Assembly (NCBI GenBank): GCA_022495995.1
Contig: JAFEMH010000521.1
Coordinates: forward strand, 372,001 to 436,000
From: Adenophora triphylla var. japonica
Taxonomy: Eukaryota; Streptophyta; Magnoliopsida; Asterales; Campanulaceae
Reading direction: 5' to 3'
DNA: 64,000 nt
Shown here: positions 1 through 10,562 of the stretch, one piece after another
Layout of the letters: the number at the start of each line of letters is the position of its first letter
Position numbering within the stretch: position 1 is the stretch's first letter
The notes under the pieces: generated by a model
What the model saw: only the letters and a program-made list of their open reading frames with translations
What the model was told of the DNA's origin: nothing
The model's database searches: none
Program-made: the position numbers and the translations under genes

Positions 1-116
1 TTGCACTTCAACCCCTGAACTTTCAAAATACTACAAAATACATTAAATTTTCAAGGTTTCGAGCACCAAATAAGCTAGGAAATATATATTTTGGATGGGT
101 AAAACCACATCCATCA
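1..116 (-). repeat. Start of 3' LTR of the Athila-like element (partial)
   Basis: The sequence ends in CCATCA on the plus strand and matches the right end of the LTR at 6649-6763 with only a few mismatches. Just inside it, at 117-131, is a minus-strand purine run (AAGTTTGGGGGTATT) in the right place for a polypurine tract priming plus-strand DNA. The remaining roughly 2.1 kb of this LTR lies left of the window. Confidence 0.85.
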
Positions 117-1747
117 AATACCCCCAAACTTATCTTTTGCTCGTCCTCGAGTAAAACAAAAGAAATAAACAAAAACAAAACTACCCTAACAAATAAAAAT
201 AATCAACAGAAAATATTTTTGATATGTTCTCACTACATACAAGGTTGCCGGCCAAACAAGTCTCAGATTCTCACATAATATGCTAAACAAGTGCCAATAA
301 GAATATGCAATTACAATCACCTTAATGCATCTAACCCACAATTTTCCACCTCGGCCTGAATGATGAATGAAATATGGGAGATCATTGTCACCAAAGTAAG
401 ATATTTTATAGGGTCACTAACCACATGCTCTAAATCAATGATACTAAGATGAAATTTCTGCACAAAGGACACTCATATGCCTATTTAAACAGAACTGTCA
501 ACCCGGCTACTCTTTAGGGATCAAATATGGATTTATGGTTTGTAATGTATCGCAATAAACGCGGGCTAGGTTCACGGTTACAAATGAAGATAAGGACATA
601 CGAAGTCAAGCAAGTGAAACTAGAAAGTCTTCGTCATACATCCTCACATTGAAATTATCACTCCGCTCCAAGCCAACCCATTGATTTAACCCCCAAACTT
701 ATAATTTTGTATACTTTCAAACTTGGACTTGATCACCTTTCTTTCTTTTTAATCGCTTTCCTCTTCAACATTAGAGAGGGCAAGGCAAAATTTTTTTTTT
801 TTATTATTTTTTTTTTATTTTTTTTTCTTTGCACAAATATATCACGGAGAATGTGCATTCAATACTTTTTTTTTTTTTTGATCAAGCCCCTCTTTTCATT
901 ACAATGCATAACCCTTTTCTTTCTTTTCATGCCCACTTTCCACTCAACCCTTGATTTTTCCAAATATCCCAATTCATTCCCTAGTTTCACTTTCTTGAAA
1001 AGGTGAGAAACATTGTGTATAGGTTAAAAGGGGTAGGATAATGAGGGTACAAACGAAGGCGAATGGTGGTCTAAGATAACCTCCCACTTTTGTGAGAGAT
1101 TCCATTCTTTTTTCAAGCTCAAAAGGGGTTCTAGCGGAAATTTTTTATATAAGTGACGAGAAAGTTAAAGGCTCACAAATAGGGTTCAAAGAAAATAGCC
1201 ACATATCACTTCCCGAATAGCCTAATTGATGTGTTATTGACAGTCGTGCAAACATGTTCTAGGGACCCCGAGAATGTCAAAGTGATCCTATAAAGGTCTC
1301 CTAAATTGGTAACAATGATCAAGAAAAAATAATGGAAGTGAATGGTGGTGCAATTGTGTTTTACATGTATTAATGCAATTCTAATTAACATATTCAAATT
1401 GGCACAAACTAGCAAAACTCAATCAAAAACTCTCTCAAATCATCACGGATGTTGACCAACTTCCAAACAAATAATGAGAACAAAATTTTTAAATTTTTCT
1501 ATTTTTTTGGAGGGTGACACTATATACACTCCCCTATAAACCCACAAACTCGGAGAGATATCTACCCCCAAACTCAAAACATGCTATGTCCTCATAGCAA
1601 AGAGAACAAAAACATGTCTCGGGTTCAAAGGACGATATGACACAACAAAGCAAATAAATAAATCAAATAAAACGTACCTACTTGGGTTGCCTCCCAATTA
1701 GCGCATTTGGTTAAGGTCGTTAGCCCGACCGTTGCTCCCAATTACAT
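117..1747 (-). other. Non-coding 3' internal region of the Athila-like element
   Basis: About 1.6 kb separates the protease from the 3' LTR. I see no pol or envelope-like coding here. It holds long T runs (for example 790-833 and 867-880) and AT-rich low-complexity DNA. The predicted small ORFs here are products of these homopolymers. In a full-length relative this stretch would carry pol, so its absence marks an internal deletion or a family-wide non-autonomous form. Confidence 0.6.
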
Positions 1748-4495
1748 TTATTTGGCCTTAGCCTTCCTTCCCTTGGCCCACCTCGCATATTCGCGGGCAC
1801 AAACGCCCACCACTTTCCATATGTATTTACCATTCTTTATTAGCTCTGGTGGAGCCCAAGGAATTTTAGTGGCCTTCTTCTTGGCCTTCTTTTTCTTTTT
1901 CTTCATGGGGGCCTCTCCCCCAAACTCGTTTGGTGCCTTGATCTCACGAACATCAAGCACCTCATCTTTCTCAACATAATTATGAGAGGAGCTATCTTGG
2001 TCATCAATGTTAGCCATAAAAGAATCAGATAAATCAAGACAATAACATTCCTCAATTTGAGCACATGAATTATTACTTTCAGCTTTTAGAGGAAAAAATG
2101 ATTTTAGTTTTGACACCGACTCCTTACGGGGTCGGTCTAGGGGGTGATACGGTCCGTCACTCAAAGAGTGTTTGTCGGCCTTGTTGTTACTAGCCATATC
2201 ATGAACGTCCGCTTTATCCCTAGAATTCTCACCGTCACTCTTATCTACTTTAGCACACTTGTCCTCCTCTATGTCATCTAAGGACTCACAACCTTCCCTA
2301 TCGTCATCCATGGGGTGTTTCATCACATCATTAACCAAAATTTCTATTTTCTCATCCGCTACCATCATGGACAATTTCCCATTCCCCACATTTATTATTG
2401 TGTTAGTTGTGGCCATGAAGGGACGTCCTAGCAAAATAATAGGGTCTCTACTCGTACTTCCTCCACTAACCATATCCATAACCACAAAGTCGACGGGAAC
2501 TATCAAGGTCCCCACTTGAACCAATACATCCTCCACAATGCCCATTAGTCTCCTAATAGAACGATCCGCTAAATAGAGGGCCATTGTGGTGGGCTTCAAC
2601 TCGGACAAGCCCAATTGCAAGTATGTGGAGTATGGTAATAAATTGATGCTAGCACCAAGGTCTAACATCGCCTTCACCTCACTAGAATCCCCAATAGTAA
2701 TAGAAATTGTGAAACTTCCGGGGTCCTTTAGTTTAGGTGGGAGGTCTTGTCGAACTATGGCACTAGCACTCTCTCCCATGATCAACATCTCATTCTTTCC
2801 ATACCTATGCTTTTTGGAGTTTAATTCTTTGAAAAATTTTGCATAGGATGGAATATTTTTAATCACATTAAGCAGTGGGAGATTTATGCTAACTTTGGAG
2901 AACATCTCCATCAATTCTTTCATTTGATGCTCTAACTTATGTCTCATCAATCGACCGGGAAAGGGCACCGGTGGTACATATGGCTTGGGGGGTATATAAG
3001 CGTCTTTGGATTTTTCCCCCAATCCACATGTACTCTTTTCCGCATCTTCATTTGAAATAGGAGGAGGGGGAGGGGGAGAAGAAGAAGAAGGAGAACAAAC
3101 CTCTTGACTTACCACTTTGCCATTCCGTAGTGTGGATATGGCCATTGCTTGATGTCCTTGGCTCAGAAACGTTCCGGGCTTGTGACCTTGAAGGGCTTCC
3201 GCAAGTTGCCCTATTTGAGTTTCAAGCTTTTTGATGGCGGCACTATGTTGCCTTGATTCTTGTTGTTGCTCCAACCTCATCCTTTCCAATGCCTCTTCCC
3301 AAGGCTCTTTCCTAGTCTCACATTGCCCTTGGGGTGGTGGAGTATGTAGGAGTTTGTTTTGATTACCTTGGTTTCCTCCCTATGAAAAATTAGGGTGATT
3401 CCTCCACCCCGAATTGTAAGTGTTGCTATATGGATTATTTTGTGGAGGCCTTGGGTTGAATTCATTGAGTGCATGTACCTGCTCATCATTAGAAATAAAC
3501 TGCGCACCACTAGGACAAAAGTTAGTAGCATGAGTGAGGAGACCACAAATAGAACAAGCATCTTGCACAACATTAGCACCAAGAGAGGTGCCTTTATTAA
3601 ACATGGCAATTAATTGAGATACTTGTTTAGCCAAATTATCATTACCCTCTAGCTCATGTACTCCCCTAGCCTTTCCCCTTGTACTCTTTTGTTGGGAATT
3701 AGCACCCAACATCTCAAATAAATCATGAGTCTCTTGGGGAGTTTTGGCTCCTAGAGTGCCCCCCGCCGCATTATCAACCATGGCTTGATTAACATGATTC
3801 AAGCCGTCATAAAAAGTTTGATTAAGCAAGGGCAAAGGGAAATTGTGATGGGGACATTGCACTAACATCATTTTAAATCGGTCCCAAGCCTCATGAAACG
3901 GCCCACCTATTTCTTGGGCAAATCCAATGATCTTTTGCCTCATATTAGCTAACGTGGGATGGGGATAATATTTTTGTAAAAACACATCATGCAATTGATC
4001 CCACGTGCTTATACTTCTAGGTGATAACATCATAAACCAAGTCTTGGCCGCCCCTTTCAAAGTGTAGGGGAAGCACTTTAATCTAATTTGCTCATCAGTT
4101 ACACCTATTTTGCCCGAAAAGTGAGATACTATCATCATATACTCACGCAAGAAAGTCAAAGGGTCTTCGACCGGTAGGCCTTGATACATGGGCAACATGT
4201 TAAAATATTGACCCTTGACTTCAAAGTTCTTTGCCTCCTCCGATAACACAATACAAGATATGGAGGCATCGACTCTAGGACGACAAAAGTCTTGCATGGT
4301 TTGAGCCGGTGGGATTGCCATCGCGACTTCTTCCTCTTCTACCCCGGTGGTAGGAGGATTTAGGTCACTTTCGAGGGGATTGCCCTCTTTTAATTCAAGT
4401 TCTTTCAAATGCCGACCTAACCTATCAATGTCGTTGTTCAATGGCTCCAATGTAGGATTCAAAGAACGCCGACCAAGCATACACCGATTAAACAA
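1748..4495 (-). pseudogene. gag-protease polyprotein of the Athila-like element, one in-frame stop
   Basis: This is one reading frame of about 916 codons. It is split by a single TAG at 3380-3382. The Gag part (4495-3383) has the retrotransposon gag fold signature around WFMMLSPRSISTWDQL and a YYPHPT stretch. A CSICGLLTHATNFC segment near its end is a zinc-knuckle variant. After the stop the frame stays open through a glutamine-rich helix (about 3290-3190) into an aspartic protease with DLGASINLLPYS at its active site and the partner ILLGRPF flap-side motif. The C terminus is a lysine-rich tail after a spacer with acidic and basic tracts. The stop lies where related Gags usually have a tryptophan, so a TGG to TAG point mutation is likely; programmed readthrough is the alternative. 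There is no frameshift, so the element is not very old. Confidence 0.85.
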
Positions 4496-4515
4496 ATTTG
4501 TTCAAATCACAACAA

Positions 4516-4534
4516 ATCCCCGGCAACGGCGCCA
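4516..4534 (-). other. Primer-binding site, tRNA-Asp type
   Basis: The plus strand reads ATCCCCGGCAACGGCGCCA, the 3' end of plant tRNA-Asp including CCA as I recall it, so the minus-strand transcript is complementary to that tRNA over 19 nt. It lies six bases inside the 5' LTR end at 4541, the expected place. This site is typical of Athila-group elements. Confidence 0.85.
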
Positions 4535-4540
4535 AAAACT

Positions 4541-6763
4541 TGATGGAGAAAATTCCACTATGTAATAAAAACCTTGCAAGTGTACAAGTCACCGAAGTAG
4601 CAACGTACAAAACTAAGGGTCGAACCACAGAGACTCGTGTGCTTTAACAAGTTGATTTAATTAGTGTAAACGAAACAAAAGGGAAAAAAGGTTTTTTGAT
4701 TTGATTGAATTATAAAACTAAGAAAGCAAAATAAATAAATTAAAGATAATAAGAGACAAGGGATTCATGGATTGGGGATCATAACAATTATCACTTTATG
4801 CTTTTTATTTCATGTAAAAAGGTTTCAATCTCATTCTTGGGTTCGTTCACAAAAACTTAGGGTTAAGATGTTAATATATTCCGCAAGGTCAATAAGAACA
4901 TTAAAACCCTCCTAATTTTATCTTGTTCATATATTCCGCAAAGTCAATATAAACATTTAAGAATTCAATTAAAAACTTAAGAACAATGGAACCTAGATTC
5001 GTTTGATTTCCGCAAGGTCCTCAATTGAATCTATTCTTCTCGACAATGGTCAAATTATAAATCATCTACGCAAGTGCAATAATTTATACCCAAATAAATT
5101 CAAGAGGTCAAAAGTATATTCCGCAAGGTCAATACAATTGATCTCAAGACAATAATTAAAACCGTTGAGAAGAACAAGAACGAAAAAGAAATAGAAAGAA
5201 TTAAAACCTTAGCATAAAGATCAAATTGTTACTCACCTCAATCCATGAATAAAATAAATTAGCCTTGAATGGCCATTAAAATAAATAAAGCCAAACCTTG
5301 TTCTTTCATCTTCAAAAATAATTAAAACCTAAACTAAAAATATAGAGAAAAAATAAAAGAGTAAAAGATCCAAAGATCCCAAAATAAAAGATAAAAGATG
5401 ATACAAAACTAGTCTAGGGTTGTTTATATAGGAGGAGGGAGGTGAAAATCCTTTTTGGAAATAAATTAGGGTCAAATTCAGCAGGTGTACGCCCGGTCCA
5501 ATTGGGCGCACGCCCGGAAGTAACCAGATTGAAAGCAGGCGTACACCTAGTCAAAGTGCAATAATTTATACCCAACAATGGTCAAATTATAAATCATTCA
5601 CGCAAGTGCAATAATTTATACCCAAATAAATTCAAGAGATCAAAGGTTTTCTGCAAGGTCAACACAATTGATCTCAAGAACAATGATTAAGAATGTTGGG
5701 AAGAACAAGAACGAAAAAGAGATAGAAAGAATTAAAACTTTAGCATAAAGATCTAATATGTGTTACTACCAATCCGCAAACTAAGGAATTTAGCCTCGAA
5801 GGGCCATTAAAATAAATACCTCAAACCTTGAATTAAACCCTTCAATCTTGTACAAAGAAATTGTAATATGTTTTGGAGAAAGAAAATATAAAGAGAGAAT
5901 AATAATAATCAAAAGATTCAAAGATCCCAAGAAAATAAAAAGATAAAAGATAAAAGATGATACAAAACTAGTCTAGGGTTGTTTATATAGGAGGAGGGAG
6001 GTGAAAATCCTTTTTGGAAATAAATTAGGGTCAAAATCCTAGTCAAAATAGAAAATCTCCCGAAATCCGTGGCTGATTCTGTGCAAATCTGTGGAAAATC
6101 TTTAGAATCCTTCCAAAATAAGGAAACTGGCTGCATCTGTCCGTACATACCGGGCGCGCGCCCACTTTGACTAGGTGTACGCCTGCTTTCAATCTGTAAG
6201 CTTTCGGGCGTGCGCCCAATTGGACCGGGCGTACACCTGCTGAATTTATTTCTTTGGCCCAGCTTTGCTTGCATTTGGCAGGTCCTCCTTGGCCCATTTC
6301 TCCTACCTTGGCCCATCAATGCAGGCTGCCAGCAAACGCCTTGGCCCCAAATGGCCTAACATTGGCCGGCCACTTTGGCTAATTTTTAGTACCACTTTTA
6401 TTCGTTTCGTCTCCACAATTGCCAAGTCCATTTTGACCACTATAATGACTTCTTTTGCACTTTGCTCTTTAGGATTTTATTTTTCATTTAATCCCACGAA
6501 TTTTTATAAATTAAATTCATCCAAACATTCCATATTTCCAATTTGGTCCCTGAACTTTAGAATTTCCGTTTTGTCCCAAATTTTCCAAAATTGCAATTTG
6601 ATCCAAAAGCTTCCAAAGTACGCTCCAATCCTCCGTTTTCAACATTGTTGCACTTCAACCCCTGAACTTTCAAAACACTACAAAATACATTAAATTCTCA
6701 AGGTTTCGAGCACCAAATAAGCTAGGAAATATATATTTTGGATGGATAAAACCACATCCATCA
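4541..6763 (-). repeat. 5' LTR of the Athila-like element (2223 bp)
   Basis: The LTR is bounded by TGATGG at 4541 and CCATCA at 6763 on the plus strand, a 6-bp inverted terminus. It has two minus-strand TATA-like sites (TATATAAA at 5982-5989 and 5423-5430). Upstream of each is a cluster of short GC-rich palindromes such as GGGCGCGCGCCC (6152-6163), GGGCGTGCGCCC (6206-6217) and GGGCGCACGCCC (5504-5515). Its large size is partly due to an internal duplication described separately. Confidence 0.85.
5040..6240 (-). repeat. Duplicated and partly inverted module inside the Athila-like LTR
   Basis: The segment 5040-5230 recurs at about 5575-5770, and 5340-5474 recurs at about 5905-6035, both as direct repeats. 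Between them, 5481-5562 is the reverse complement of about 6160-6240 (palindrome cluster included). The inverted copy joins the second direct copy at a short stretch (GCAATAATTTATACCCA) that also occurs at both parent sites. The arrangement suggests template switching on a folded cDNA. Confidence 0.7.
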
Positions 6764-9228
6764 GCACCAACTGCTCTGCAGTTTGCTTCTGTCTGCTCCT
6801 TGAGGTCATCTACCTTGGATGCATTCTCATCTAAATTTTTGTTGACTTCATCAAGGATTCCACTGAGTTGCATGTGGATGGAAGAGTTAAGAGTGTTGTA
6901 GAAAGTATGGATTTGGTTTTGGATGGCTTCTGCATGAGCGGTCTGAGATTCTTGCAAGTTGGGTTCAATTTCAGCAATGCTCCCCCTCAAGCTATTATCC
7001 AACTCTTGGAATTTATAGCTGAGTTTGTCATTTAGACTCTCCTTCAAGTTATCCAATCTGTCCCTAATTTCATCAGTCAGACTAGCCAACCTTGCGGTTA
7101 GACTGTCTCCAACTACATCTATTTTCATTTTCAATTCCTCTCTAAGGACTTTAGCATCATTTTACAAGTTTGCTTGCATAGAATCTAAAACATACCTGAC
7201 TTCAGAATTTGGCTGCGGTCTTGAATTGATGGCTTCAAGAAATTATGTCTTTAGTTTTCCAAGATCTGAGTCTATGGTATCACAGAATAGCTCAGCAACC
7301 TGATTTAGCATATCTTTGAGCTGCTCTTTGGAAATAGCATCTCCCAAGGCTTAAAGTAGCCTACCCTATACACTAATTCATGTTTGAATGCATTAAAGCA
7401 GGTTTCAGCTGTGTTCTTCACTATGTCTGCGGTTTCAGAGTTTGCAATTGAGGTGATTCTCTCCCCCTTAATGGCATCAATCATGGACGATTTAAGAGTT
7501 TCCAGTTCAATGGTTTGAGCATTGAGCTTCTGGGTTTGAGAATCAACCTACTCTTTGAGGGAGCGGTTTGAGGCAGCAAGCTTAATCATGTGACCCTGAT
7601 TGGTATGGAATTGGCCTTGGATCACATGAAGAGCTGAAAGGATTTGGGATTAATCGATTGGGGGTGTGGAAGTGAATGGAATGGCTAAGAAGATGAAAGG
7701 AGTTTGATTAGAGGTAGTTGGAGGTGCGGTTGAGGTAATGGGAGCAGTTTGGGTTATTGGAGCGGTTTGGGCTACGGGAGCGGCTTGGGTTATGGGAGCG
7801 GTTTGGGCAGGGGGTGCGGTTTGAGGGAGTTGGGTATTTAGGTTATTGAATATTTGGGTGATGGGAATAGATTGAGGTTGAGGTTGGGTAGAGAGAGTTG
7901 GAGTGAGAAGTGTTTGGGTAGGAATGGTTTGTGGTGCGGTATGGATGGGTGCAGTTTGAGTTTTGGGAGGAATAGTATAAGTAGGATGTATTGCGGTTTG
8001 AGGTAGGGGATGAATGTGTGAAGGAGAATATCCTGAGGATCTGGATGAGTTGATAGTGTGAACTAATATAGGGGTAAAGGTTTTTTTTTCGGTTGGGGTT
8101 GAGGTTTGGGTGAAGGAGGAAGTGGTTCAAGAGTAGGTTCTCTAAGGTTGGATGGAGGAGGACTTAAGATAATTTTGGCATTGGGAAGAGGCTCAGCAAA
8201 GAACACTGAGTCCTCAGTCCAACCCTCCATCTCATTTCAAATAGGGTTGGTATTGGTGGGGCTGACTCATCATCATCACTAGGAATTTTCCTAGTAGATG
8301 TGGAAATTGCAGGCCAGCTGAGGGTAGGGGGGACCAATCTTGGAAGGCTTTAGGAGGGGGGGGGGTTTGGTAATCAATGTGATGGTCAGGGCGGTCTAGG
8401 TCTGAGTCTGAGGAGGAGCATGAGGAGGACTCTTTGTCAAAATATGAGCCTGTCTCCCCAGCCATAGGGTTGATAAGGTGTCCTTGTTCATCAAATCTCC
8501 CAAAATTTTCAGCCAACCGCTTGGCAATAGAGCTCATCCTATGGAATCCTCTCTTCACATTTTCAATGGTTTTTCGAGGTTTGCCCTTGGTAGATGATTT
8601 TCTAACTACCATCTTGAATCTATTTTTGGTGGGGGTGGTTTGGGTAGTTTGCAATTTTGGTGAGGAGTGCGGTTGAGGGGACGGTTGTAGTTCAGGAGAA
8701 GATTGTGTTTGAGAGGATTGAGGTTGGGGAGGGGGCTACAGTTTTGGTGATGGCTATGGTTGAGGAGGTGAAGCGATTTTTTCCCTTTAGTTGCCCTCCT
8801 TTCTGCAGCTCTTCTCTCCAATTTTTCTAATTCCTCCCTATGGAATTGGAGCAAATCCTCATCAGTCAACATCTTCTTCTGTGCAAGATTTGCAACAGAA
8901 GCAAGATCAGGAATCCCAGCCTCTTTATTATCAATCCCAGCTGCATCCTCAACTATATCTTCTACAACTTCCTCACTATCCTCTAAGGGTTCATCAACTA
9001 ACCTTTTCTTCTTTAACATCCTTGGCTTGCTTGGCCCTCCAAATTTGTCAAAATGTGGTTTGGAAGGGGAACTCCTTGCTCTCTTTAGAGGCGATTCAGC
9101 AGCCTAGCTCTTTCCTTTCCTTGCATTCTTGACTACTTTACCAACCGCTTGATCTCCGGTCTCAGGATTCATAGGAACATATGGTTCCTTTGTTGGAAGG
9201 GTGTCAACATCCCATAATTCCTTATAGT
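6764..9228 (-). pseudogene. Fragment of the Sirevirus-like third ORF (minus-strand copy)
   Basis: This fragment is the same gene as the plus-strand one at 60354-63539, aligning with roughly 61130-63310 of it. The coiled-coil end (minus strand of 6780-7134) shares the pattern of helices and the final RAVGA segment. The acidic and basic central part (9019-8606) shares the ADDEDLL/REELEKLE-type helix and the S/P-rich stretch. The Athila-like element interrupts it at 6763/6764, close to the RAVGA codons, and the Ogre-like element interrupts it at 9228/9229. Frame breaks occur throughout. A five-unit 18-bp minisatellite (7740-7829) expands its proline-rich part. No pol of this copy is visible in the window, so the rest lies to the left or has been deleted. 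Confidence 0.75.
7740..7829 (-). repeat. 18-bp minisatellite, five units, within the third-ORF fragment
   Basis: Five adjacent 18-bp units of the form GGGAGCGGTTTGGGTTAT with a few substitutions. On the minus strand they encode a six-residue repeat close to PITQTA. The unit length is a multiple of three, so the expansion kept the reading frame. The plus-strand copy of the gene is also Pro/Gln/Thr-rich here but lacks this regular array. Confidence 0.75.
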
Positions 9229-10169
9229 TGTAGACACCCCATTCTGAACCTATCGGAGCAGAGTTATACCACTCTAAGTATCGCCTTCGAGTCAGGAGTA
9301 GAAATCCATCATTTCGTCATGTTTCGTTATGTTTTAACTAACAAACGTTAGTTTGGACTAAACTGCATACGAGATAACGAGGGAAGGACAGAATTGTCCA
9401 TTGAGCAGCCAGTCCTGCGCGAGACATGGCATGTCCCGCGCGAGACTAGCCTTCTGCAGATGTGCAGAATTGGTTCCCTTGTTGATTTCAAACTCTCTTC
9501 TTGATAAATCTTATAAAATACGCTTCTCCAATGATATTTGAGTTCTGGAAGCTTCCTTGGGAGGTATCCTAATCCACCTTTACCTCTTAAACCCCTATAA
9601 ATACTTGATAATTTTAGTATTTTGGACCCCCAATCGACTACCGACAATTTACTGATTTCTTTCCTTGAAAGATTCATGTAAATCACCCCCTAAAACACCT
9701 AAAGTTCGTTTATCAACCTTGTTGATCAACGAACATCGAGATTCAAGTCTAGGACCGAGGCAAAACTCTGTCCGAAACTCTTCTCAAACAAAAGGTAATC
9801 CTCCTTCATTCTTCTACTGCTCTAATTGATTATTAGAGTGGTATAGCACATTGAACCTAGGATCGGCCTAGAGCCTCTCCAAATCATGGAGATGGTCTCG
9901 AAGCAATCGGTCCTATATTCCATTTAAACTAGTTAAATGGATGTCCTCATTTGTTTCTTTTCTAAACGATTCTTCCCCCTTTAGCAAGACCGATCTCCGG
10001 ATTGGGTGGATGCGGTGCTCCTTGACCTTCCAAATTCATCACTTAAGTCCCGAACCCAAAATCTTTTCAAAATGGTTTTTTCTATATTTCCAATCAATAA
10101 TATAGGTGGCGACTCTAAAACAAAAAAAATAAAAAGTTCGGAAAGATTGAATTTCCGCGCATCGCTACA
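9229..10169 (+). repeat. 5' LTR of the Ogre/Tat-like element (941 bp)
   Basis: It starts TGTAGACACCCC at 9229 and ends CTACA at 10169, three bases before the primer site; TGTAG/CTACA are inverted termini. A TATA box (TATAAATA, 9596-9603) lies inside. GC palindromes GTCCTGCGCGAGAC (9412-9425) and GTCCCGCGCGAGAC (9433-9446) lie 150-185 bp upstream of it. The partner LTR is not seen, so the 5' boundary rests on the break in the third-ORF homology. Confidence 0.75.
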
Positions 10170-10172
10170 GTT

Positions 10173-10191
10173 TGGCGACTCCGCTGGGGAC
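10173..10191 (+). other. Primer-binding site, tRNA-Arg type
   Basis: TGGCGACTCCGCTGGGGAC is complementary to a plant tRNA-Arg 3' end (from memory of Ogre elements) and follows the LTR end by three bases. Confidence 0.75.
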
Positions 10192-10293
10192 TTATAAATT
10201 AAAGTGGCTTATACTTACGTCAAAAGGGGGATTTTCTAATAAAAATCGTTTTCTTATTCAGTTTCAGGCTAGTCTCGCACGAGACAACTCTTT

Positions 10294-10562
10294 GTCCCGC
10301 ACGAGACAATGCTTCGATAATCTGTTTGTTTTATGGTTTTCCTTGTTTGTCTCGAGATCTGAGATGAGAGTCGAACACGCGAGGGGGATTCCAGATTATA
10401 TTATCTGCAGAATTCTTTCATCTTAAGGTCCCGCACGAGACAATGCTTCGATAATCTGTTTGTTTTCTGGTTTTCCTTGTTTTTTTTCGAGATCTGAGAC
10501 GAGAGTCGAACAAGCGAGGGGGATTCCAGATTACATTATCTGCAGAATTCTTTCATCTTAAG
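10294..10562 (+). repeat. Tandem duplication of about 133 bp in the Ogre-like leader
   Basis: Two adjacent copies, 10294-10427 and 10428-10562, each begin with GTCCCGCACGAGAC and end with CTTTCATCTTAAG. They differ at a handful of bases. A further GTCTCGCACGAGAC lies just before (10272-10285). The leader between 10563 and 11573 has no ORF I can support; it holds perfect palindromes GTCTCGCGCGAGAC (11402-11415) and GTCCCGCGCGGGAC (11421-11434). Confidence 0.8.

Larger units (their letters stand above)
1..6763 (-). mobile_element. Athila-like Ty3 LTR retrotransposon encoding only gag-pro (3' LTR cut by window edge)
   Basis: Read on the minus strand the order is 5' LTR (6763-4541), a tRNA-Asp-type primer site (4534-4516), gag and protease (4495-1748), a non-coding tail (1747-117), then the start of the 3' LTR (116-1). 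The first 116 bases of the window match 6649-6763 closely, which identifies the LTR pair. LTR ends are TGATGG and CCATCA. No reverse transcriptase, RNase H or integrase can be seen, so the element looks non-autonomous: it could supply Gag and protease but not polymerase. The lineage rests on the tRNA-Asp primer site, the Gag type and the protease; Athila or a close Tat/Athila branch is my reading. It is inserted in a minus-strand Sirevirus third-ORF copy. The TSD cannot be checked because the left end is outside the window. Confidence 0.85.

Noticed and set aside
707..1006. 99-codon ORF in the Athila-like 3' region
   Set aside because: Its Phe-rich product comes from long T runs; no start context or motif supports it.
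3380..3382. Programmed stop-codon readthrough between Gag and protease in the Athila-like element
   Set aside because: Related Gags usually have a tryptophan at this point, so a TGG to TAG mutation is the simpler explanation; kept only as an alternative.
8791..9132. Plus-strand ORF opposite the third-ORF fragment
   Set aside because: It is an antisense shadow of the minus-strand Pro/Gln-rich and helical coding region.
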